Shown in pieces: positions 5,529 to 8,062 of a stretch of DNA of 8,062 bases. Position 1 is the first letter of the stretch, and each line of letters begins with the position of its first letter. Under the pieces are notes generated by a model that saw nothing but the letters and a program-made list of their open reading frames with translations, did no database searches and was not told the DNA's origin. The stretch lies in assembly GCA_964464685.1 (NCBI GenBank), contig CAYXGV010000042.1, positions 1 through 8,062 on the forward strand, written 5' to 3'. The position numbers were made by a program, and so were the translations under genes. Origin of the DNA: JABIBU01 sp964464685 (GTDB taxonomy: Bacteria; Patescibacteriota; Patescibacteriia; Magasanikbacterales; UBA922).

Positions 5529-5557
5529 ATTTTGCCTGAAAAATTATAAAAAGTCAA
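5529..5557 (-). promoter_or_regulatory. Promoter of epmA-efp, close to the start codon
   Basis: On the minus strand TTGACT (5557-5552), a 17-base spacer and CAAAAT (5534-5529) lie 9 bases before the epmA ATG. Transcription would begin within a few bases of the ATG, giving a leaderless or nearly leaderless message. The -10 is imperfect; a TATAAT also occurs within the spacer. Confidence 0.5.
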
Positions 5558-5598
5558 TACTAGATTTTATAAAAATGGAACTGAGTTGCATTTTTTAT

Positions 5599-5634
5599 AA
5601 AAAGCAAAAACCCGCCTTAATAGACGAGTTTTGC
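5599..5634 (-). terminator. Intrinsic terminator of the candidate small RNA
   Basis: On the minus strand GGCAAAACTCGTC pairs with GGCGGGTTTTTGC around a TATTAA loop, with G-U pairs and one bulged U, followed by UUUUU (5603-5599). The G-U pairs become mismatches on the other strand, so the hairpin is specific to minus-strand transcripts. Confidence 0.75.
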
Positions 5635-5765
5635 CATACAGTATTGGGCATCTTCAATATTTCTGAATAAACCCAAAATTATTATACACTATTTACAAAA
5701 TCTTTGCAAAATAGCTGTGGATTACTCTATCTTAGAGTATTCCGGAATCGAATAAATTCGACTTT
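5599..5765 (-). ncRNA. Candidate small RNA with consensus promoter and terminator, family not recognised
   Basis: About 167 bases run from a consensus promoter to an intrinsic terminator with no significant open frame. In minus-strand order the predicted RNA holds four local hairpins: 5761-5748 (TCGAA TTTA TTCGA), 5739-5723 (TACTCTA AGA TAGAGTA), 5714-5689 (CTATTT/AAATAG with an inner GCAAA/TTTGT stem), and 5676-5644 (TTGGG...CCCAA enclosing TTCA/TGAA). The terminator hairpin follows. The layout of consecutive hairpins differs from the single long rod of 6S RNA, and there is no SRP loop, tRNA-like end, T-box or lysine-riboswitch signature. It could be a stand-alone small RNA, or a leader whose terminator controls read-through into epmA 80 bases downstream; epmA appears to have its own promoter, which favours a separate RNA. 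It fills most of the 399-base gap. Confidence 0.55.
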
Positions 5766-5771
5766 AGAATC

Positions 5772-5800
5772 ATTATACAAGAACATTGTTTTGTTGTCAA
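5772..5800 (-). promoter_or_regulatory. Perfect-consensus sigma70-type promoter for the candidate small RNA
   Basis: TTGACA (5800-5795), a spacer of exactly 17 bases and TATAAT (5777-5772) on the minus strand. This is a full match to the housekeeping consensus and the only perfect one in the window. Transcription would start near 5765. Confidence 0.8.
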
Positions 5801-5852
5801 GCCACAGTGGACAGCGCTATCTGGAGCCTAACAATAATAATATCTAAATTTT

Positions 5853-5881
5853 TTGACTAAAATTATATTAACTGGTATTAT
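5853..5881 (+). promoter_or_regulatory. Promoter of the zinc-ribbon gene
   Basis: TTGACT (5853-5858), a 17-base spacer and TATTAT (5876-5881), preceded by TGG in the extended -10 position. Transcription would start near 5888, giving a leader of about 31 bases before the ATG. It diverges from the small-RNA promoter at 5772-5800. Confidence 0.65.
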
Positions 5882-5918
5882 TAAGTTAGTTAGTTTATAA
5901 TATTTTAATTATATTAAT

Positions 5919-6503
5919 ATGAATGAACGAGAAAATAATCAAGATATTTGCTCATCTTGTGGTTCCCCTGCATTTGCTGGCCATATGCCAGAATGTAAAG
6001 CTAATCAAAAAACCAACCAAGTTGCAGAAAATTCAGAAGATAAACTAAATACTCAATTTGAAGAATTTTTGGAAAAGAATATTAAGAATATCGAAAATAT
6101 TGGGATTGATAATGATTATAGTGATGAAGTTATGGAGGAAATGGGTCTTTCACCTGAAGAAAAGGTAGCCTTAATAAAATTTATTGATAAAAAAATTGAA
6201 GAAGCTGGCTATAATCCATCCGACTACCGCCAAAAAATACACGGGGTCAATACATTATCTGAGGATATTTTAATTAAAAGGAAAATTGATACTTACAATA
6301 GTCTGCCCGAAAGCGAGAAACAGAGAAGAAGAGAAGCAAGGGAGAAAGAACAAAAGGAATTACATAAAAAATCAAAAAATAATCCTCCAAAAAGAGGTAA
6401 TCAATCCTTACCTAGGCCAGAGGATTATGGTCAACCAATTAAAAATCTACCTGACTACCAAAAAGATTTTGGTAAACGAAAGAGTGCTAAATACTACGGA
6501 TAA
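5919..6503 (+). CDS. Hypothetical protein with N-terminal zinc-ribbon motif
   Basis: I do not recognise the family. The 194-residue product starts with a probable zinc-binding motif, Cys11-x2-Cys14 and His22-x3-Cys26 (ICSSCGSPAFAGHMPEC). A mixed helical region follows (about 40-130), including GLSPEEKVALIKFIDKKIEEA, then a strongly charged stretch of Arg, Lys and Glu (about 129-160) and a basic, proline-containing tail ending GKRKSAKYYG. There is no signal peptide or membrane helix, so it is cytoplasmic. The zinc motif and basic tail suggest nucleic-acid or ribosome contact, but this is inference. It has its own promoter and a perfect terminator, so it is probably a single-gene unit. The ATG lies in very AT-rich sequence with no Shine-Dalgarno sequence. 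Confidence 0.7.
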   Translation: MNERENNQDICSSCGSPAFAGHMPECKANQKTNQVAENSEDKLNTQFEEFLEKNIKNIENIGIDNDYSDEVMEEMGLSPEEKVALIKFIDKKIEEAGYNPSDYRQKIHGVNTLSEDILIKRKIDTYNSLPESEKQRRREAREKEQKELHKKSKNNPPKRGNQSLPRPEDYGQPIKNLPDYQKDFGKRKSAKYYG

Positions 6504-6521
6504 ATATTATACGCAATTGAC

Positions 6522-6552
6522 ACAAAAACAGTCTCATTTAGACTGTTTTTGT
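6522..6552. terminator. Bidirectional terminator between the zinc-ribbon gene and tRNA-Gly(GCC)
   Basis: A perfect 13-bp stem pairs 6522-6534 with 6540-6552 around CATTT, with A5 and T5 runs in the arms. It follows the zinc-ribbon stop codon by 18 bases and the 3' end of the convergent tRNA by 5 bases. Confidence 0.85.
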
Positions 6553-6557
6553 TATTG

Positions 6558-6631
6558 AGCGGTAGACCAGACTCGAACTGGCGACCTTCTCCTTGGCAAG
6601 GAGACGTTCTAGCCAACTGAACTACTACCGC
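6558..6631 (-). tRNA. tRNA-Gly(GCC)
   Basis: A complete cloverleaf of 74 bases. The acceptor stem GCGGTAG/CTACCGC pairs fully; the anticodon stem TCTCC/GGAGA holds the loop TTGCCAA with anticodon GCC (6597-6595); the T-loop is TTCGAGT. The discriminator is U, as expected for bacterial tRNA-Gly. CCA is not encoded. It is the last gene of the minus-strand cluster, just before a bidirectional terminator. No separate promoter was found, so it may be transcribed with the GIY-YIG gene. Confidence 0.95.
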
Positions 6632-6635
6632 GTCT

Positions 6636-6674
6636 TCGCCTTCCGCTACGCTTCAGGCTACGCCGCGTAAACTA
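6636..6674. repeat. G+C-rich dispersed repeat between tRNA-Gly(GCC) and the GIY-YIG gene
   Basis: A G+C-rich block carrying GCTACG twice in the same direction (6645-6650 and 6657-6662), in an otherwise AT-rich gap. Related GCTACG/CGTAGC blocks lie at 6996-7025 and 7862-7925. Its last 12 bases are nearly repeated at 6724-6735. Confidence 0.4.
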
Positions 6675-6698
6675 ATTATTATCTTCACACTTTGTTTA

Positions 6699-6723
6699 TC
6701 CGGCATAATATCATAAAGCCGGA
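6699..6723. repeat. Hairpin downstream of the GIY-YIG gene
   Basis: TCCGGC (6699-6704) pairs with GCCGGA (6718-6723) across a 13-base AT-rich loop. It begins 10 bases past the GIY-YIG stop codon and has no T-tract, so it is more likely an mRNA-end or processing structure than a terminator. Confidence 0.45.
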
Positions 6724-6732
6724 CCGCATAAA

Positions 6733-6972
6733 CTATTGTATTAGATGTTTATTTCTAAACGCCTTACCAGAATGACTTTTCAGATATTTTTCAAAAGTAG
6801 CAGCCTTTATTTTACTAGAAAAACAGGCCACAAATACACATTTTACAGGTAAAAATGGTTTAGTAAATTTTACTTCACCTCTACCATGTGCTTTTAGTCG
6901 TTCTGTTATATTACCGGACATACCAGTGTAGTACTGTCCGTTACTACACTTCAATATGTATACAAAGTACAT
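6733..6972 (-). CDS. GIY-YIG domain protein (UvrC-type nuclease superfamily, YhbQ-like)
   Basis: The 79-residue protein is a stand-alone GIY-YIG domain. FVYILKCSNGQYYTGMS (about 3-19) contains the paired VYI and YTG elements, ITERLKAH (about 22-29) supplies the conserved Arg, and FEKYLKSHSGKAFRN (about 60-74) supplies the metal-binding Glu61. The family includes DNA endonucleases, but many small members have no known substrate. The length fits the YhbQ/YazA-like group. It is the only gene here with a strong Shine-Dalgarno sequence: AAGGAGG directly precedes T-ATG, leaving just one base of spacing. No in-frame alternative start lies a few codons further on, and the family N-terminus agrees with this ATG. 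It lies between two tRNA genes. The stop is TAG. Confidence 0.85.
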   Translation of the reverse strand: MYFVYILKCSNGQYYTGMSGNITERLKAHGRGEVKFTKPFLPVKCVFVACFSSKIKAATFEKYLKSHSGKAFRNKHLIQ

Positions 6973-6980
6973 ACCTCCTT
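6973..6980 (-). promoter_or_regulatory. Unusually close Shine-Dalgarno sequence of the GIY-YIG gene
   Basis: AAGGAGGT on the minus strand, complementary to the 16S rRNA 3' end, ends directly against the ATG, so the GGAGG core is one base from the start. Typical spacing is 5-9 bases. No other gene in the window has a comparable site. Confidence 0.6.
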
Positions 6981-6995
6981 ATTATATATTTATGG

Positions 6996-7025
6996 GGCGT
7001 AGTTCGCCGAAGGACGAACGTAGCC
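6996..7025. repeat. Hairpin between tRNA-fMet and the GIY-YIG gene
   Basis: GGC (6996-6998) pairs with GCC (7023-7025) and GTTCG (7002-7006) with CGAAC (7015-7019), separated by a 3x3 internal loop. It lies 4 bases from the mature 3' end of tRNA-fMet and could aid 3' processing, or be one copy of the dispersed GCTACG repeat family. Confidence 0.45.
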
Positions 7026-7029
7026 TCAG

Positions 7030-7102
7030 TTGCGGGCCTCGGACTCGAACCGAGAACCTTCGGGTTATGGGCCCGACGAGCTGCCAATTGCTCTAGCCCG
7101 CT
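7030..7102 (-). tRNA. Initiator tRNA-fMet(CAU)
   Basis: A complete 73-base tRNA. The anticodon stem TCGGG/CCCGA has the three consecutive G-C pairs (GGG/CCC) that mark initiators, and the loop CCCATAA gives anticodon CAU (complement of 7067-7069). The D-stem has the A11-U24 pair typical of bacterial initiators. With T8-A9 and GAGC in their usual places, the acceptor stem is A1-G2-C3-G4-G5-G6-C7 against G66-C67-C68-C69-G70-C71-A72. Position 1:72 is therefore an unpaired A:A, not the usual C:A. A mismatch at this pair is what transformylase and EF-Tu exclusion require. CCA is not encoded. Confidence 0.93.
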
Positions 7103-7125
7103 TTATCTTTTTTTATTGTGTGATA

Positions 7126-7154
7126 ATTATAACAAACCTTTTATATAAAGTCAA
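7126..7154 (-). promoter_or_regulatory. Promoter of tRNA-fMet
   Basis: TTGACT (7154-7149), a 17-base spacer and TATAAT (7131-7126) on the minus strand. Transcription would start near 7119, about 17 bases before the mature tRNA 5' end. It lies in the short gap after tRNA-Gly(UCC), so the initiator is not dependent on read-through. Confidence 0.8.
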
Positions 7155-7161
7155 GATCCTG

Positions 7162-7233
7162 AGCGGGCAAGGAGAATCGAACTCCTGTCACCAGTTTGGA
7201 AAACTGGGATAATAACCATTATATGATGCCCGC
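7162..7233 (-). tRNA. tRNA-Gly(UCC)
   Basis: A complete 72-base cloverleaf. The acceptor GCGGGCA/TGCCCGC pairs fully, the anticodon stem CCAGT/ACTGG holds TTTCCAA with anticodon UCC (complement of 7198-7200), and the T-arm is AGGAG TTCGATT CTCCT. The discriminator is U. The D-arm is AT-rich, like that of E. coli tRNA-Gly(UCC). CCA is not encoded. The anticodon is UCC, not UCA, so this is not the UGA-reading glycine tRNA of Gracilibacteria. Confidence 0.95.
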
Positions 7234-7255
7234 ATTTTTTAACAAAAGCAAAGAC

Positions 7256-7284
7256 ATTTTACAACACATGCTGTCTTTTGTCAA
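7256..7284 (-). promoter_or_regulatory. Promoter of tRNA-Gly(UCC)
   Basis: TTGACA (7284-7279), a 17-base spacer and TAAAAT (7261-7256) on the minus strand. Transcription would start near 7249, about 16 bases before the tRNA. Confidence 0.75.
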
Positions 7285-7302
7285 GAGAATATTTTAAACA
7301 AA

Positions 7303-7728
7303 TCACTCTTTTCTTTTGACCAATTTATTATCATCTACCACCAGAATTAAAAACAATAAAACAGTCACGATAATCGCCTCTACCTGCCAACCAACTCCAA
7401 TCGCCATACCAATCGCTGCTACCGCCCACAAACCAGCGGCCGTGGTCAGACCCTCTACTGTACCACCTTCACGATGAATAATAATTCCTGCACCCAAAAA
7501 ACCAATACCGGTTATTATTTGTGCCGCTACTCTAGCTGGATCACCAAGACCAAAAGCTTGAACTGACAACAAAGTAAATAAAGCCGAGCCAGCTGAAACC
7601 AAAGCATACGTCCTCGGACCAGCTGATTTACCAATCCGCTCTCTCTGCCAACCCAACACTCCACCCAGCAATATAGCTAATAAAATCTGTCCAGTAAAAA
7701 TTATATAATTTAAAATAGTCGTTTCCAT
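7303..7728 (-). CDS. MgtC/SapB family membrane protein
   Basis: The 141-residue protein matches the conserved MgtC N-terminal membrane domain (PF02308). The blocks in order are LLGGVLGWQRERIGKSAGPRTYALVSAGS (about 20-48, written with family Gly, Arg-Glu and Arg-Thr conserved), GDPARVAAQIITGIGFLGAG (62-81) and EGLTTAAGLWAVAAIGMAIG (92-111). Four transmembrane helices are likely, and the basic tail VKRKE ends the protein. The C-terminal ACT-like domain of Salmonella MgtC is absent, as in many small homologues. MgtC proteins modulate membrane ATPase activity and survival at low magnesium; simple homologues may have other roles. The stop is TGA, showing UGA is a stop codon here. The ATG has no Shine-Dalgarno sequence; a promoter lies 32 bases upstream. 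Confidence 0.88.
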   Translation of the reverse strand: METTILNYIIFTGQILLAILLGGVLGWQRERIGKSAGPRTYALVSAGSALFTLLSVQAFGLGDPARVAAQIITGIGFLGAGIIIHREGGTVEGLTTAAGLWAVAAIGMAIGVGWQVEAIIVTVLLFLILVVDDNKLVKRKE

Positions 7729-7759
7729 ATTTTTTAAATTAAAAATTAAAAGTATTTAT

Positions 7760-7788
7760 ATTTTACCACAAAAAAACATTAATTTCTA
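7760..7788 (-). promoter_or_regulatory. Promoter of the MgtC-like gene
   Basis: TAGAAA (7788-7783), a 17-base spacer ending TGG (extended -10) and TAAAAT (7765-7760) on the minus strand. Transcription would start near 7753, about 25 bases before the ATG. The -35 matches 4 of 6 bases. Confidence 0.5.
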
Positions 7789-7816
7789 CTTTATTCACAC
7801 TTGGGACACAATAAAC

Positions 7817-7845
7817 TTGACTTTTTATGACTCTACTGATATAAT
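7817..7845 (+). promoter_or_regulatory. Promoter upstream of tRNA-Ala
   Basis: TTGACT (7817-7822), a 17-base spacer ending TGA (extended -10) and TATAAT (7840-7845). Transcription would start near 7852. This is 144 bases before tRNA-Ala, an unusually long leader that includes a hairpin repeat. It diverges from the MgtC promoter. Confidence 0.7.
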
Positions 7846-7861
7846 TATCTCGTTTTATGAG

Positions 7862-7925
7862 CCCGTAGCTTCCCGATGTATATCGGAATCTCCGCTTCGC
7901 TACGACAGCTTCCAGCTTCACTCGG
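7862..7925. repeat. Hairpin repeat in the tRNA-Ala leader
   Basis: CGTAGC (7864-7869) pairs with GCTACG (7899-7904); inside lies CCGAT GTAT ATCGG (7873-7886); CCCG (7862-7865) and CGGG (7922-7925) could close the whole. GCCCGTAGCT (7861-7870) repeats the 5' end of the tRNA-Ala gene (7998-8007). The rest of 7729-7995 is AT-rich with no gene. Confidence 0.5.
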
Positions 7926-7995
7926 GTTAAAATAAAATAAAATTAGATTATACAGAGTTTAAATTTTAAATTTAAGCATTGTAATTTTCTTGTAT

Positions 7996-8062
7996 GGGCC
8001 CGTAGCTCAGCTGGTTAGAGCACCTGCTTTGCAAGCAGGGGGTCAGGAGTTCGAATCTCCTC
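7996..8062 (+). tRNA. tRNA-Ala(UGC), 3' end cut by the window
   Basis: The 5' 67 bases are present. The acceptor 5' strand is GGGCCCG, then TA, a D-arm beginning GCTC, an anticodon stem CCTGC/GCAGG with loop TTTGCAA and anticodon UGC (8030-8032), and a T-arm AGGAG TTCGAAT CTCCT. G3 is in place for the G3:U70 alanine identity pair, but position 70 lies beyond the window. Confidence 0.92.

Noticed and set aside
5599..5765. 6S RNA, lysine riboswitch or T-box leader
   Set aside because: The ends do not pair into a rod with a central bubble, and no T-box or lysine-aptamer motif is seen.
6286..6558. 90-codon plus-strand frame
   Set aside because: Frame shadow of the zinc-ribbon gene that runs through a terminator to the tRNA-Gly edge.
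6888..7212. Plus-strand frames of 86 and 60 codons
   Set aside because: They are translations of the antisense of tRNA-fMet and tRNA-Gly(UCC), a common annotation artefact.
7162..7233. Evidence for genetic code 25 (UGA read as glycine)
   Set aside because: The anticodon is UCC, not UCA, and the MgtC-like gene uses TGA as its stop.

Overview
The window looks like a chromosomal segment of a low-G+C bacterium with a compact genome, most probably a Patescibacteria/CPR member (Falkowbacteria- or Kuenenbacteria-like). This placement is inferred from gene style and not from any marker tree. Supporting signs are short AT-rich genes, almost no Shine-Dalgarno sequences, promoters lying very close to start codons, small membrane proteins, a TrmB-type regulator, tRNA genes without encoded CCA, and many dispersed G+C-rich hairpin repeats between genes. 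The code appears standard: the MgtC-like gene ends in UGA and no gene has an internal UGA.

Layout. 1-159 is the 3' end of ruvB. A two-helix membrane protein (371-631) follows, enclosed by two composite palindromic repeats in opposite orientation. Next come a membrane-anchored bacterial PH-domain protein (866-1402) and a DUF1294 membrane protein (1578-1871), closed by a bidirectional terminator shared with a convergent TrmB-like regulator (1944-2714). A REP-associated tyrosine transposase (RAYT, 2754-3311) sits inside a perfect 34-bp inverted repeat with an extra REP copy. 3457-3798 has no protein gene but holds a promoter, a candidate structured RNA and a bidirectional terminator. 3799-5519 is an epmA-efp pair: a lysyl-tRNA-synthetase paralogue that modifies elongation factor P, then EF-P itself. 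5520-5918 has no protein gene but carries a consensus sigma70-type promoter, about 165 nt of hairpin-rich sequence and an intrinsic terminator on the minus strand, most simply an undescribed small RNA. A zinc-ribbon hypothetical protein (5919-6503) follows, then a minus-strand cluster: tRNA-Gly(GCC), a GIY-YIG protein, initiator tRNA-fMet, tRNA-Gly(UCC) and an MgtC/SapB protein. The window ends inside a plus-strand tRNA-Ala(UGC).

How the parts fit together. The clearest functional unit is EpmA plus EF-P, which keeps ribosomes moving through polyproline stretches. EpmB, which would make the beta-lysine substrate, is not in this window. The tRNAs have their own strong promoters with 17-bp spacers. 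The most novel-looking content is the two candidate non-coding RNAs, the RAYT/REP arrangement with compensatory stem changes, the heptanucleotide repeat inside epmA, and the A1:A72 initiator tRNA.
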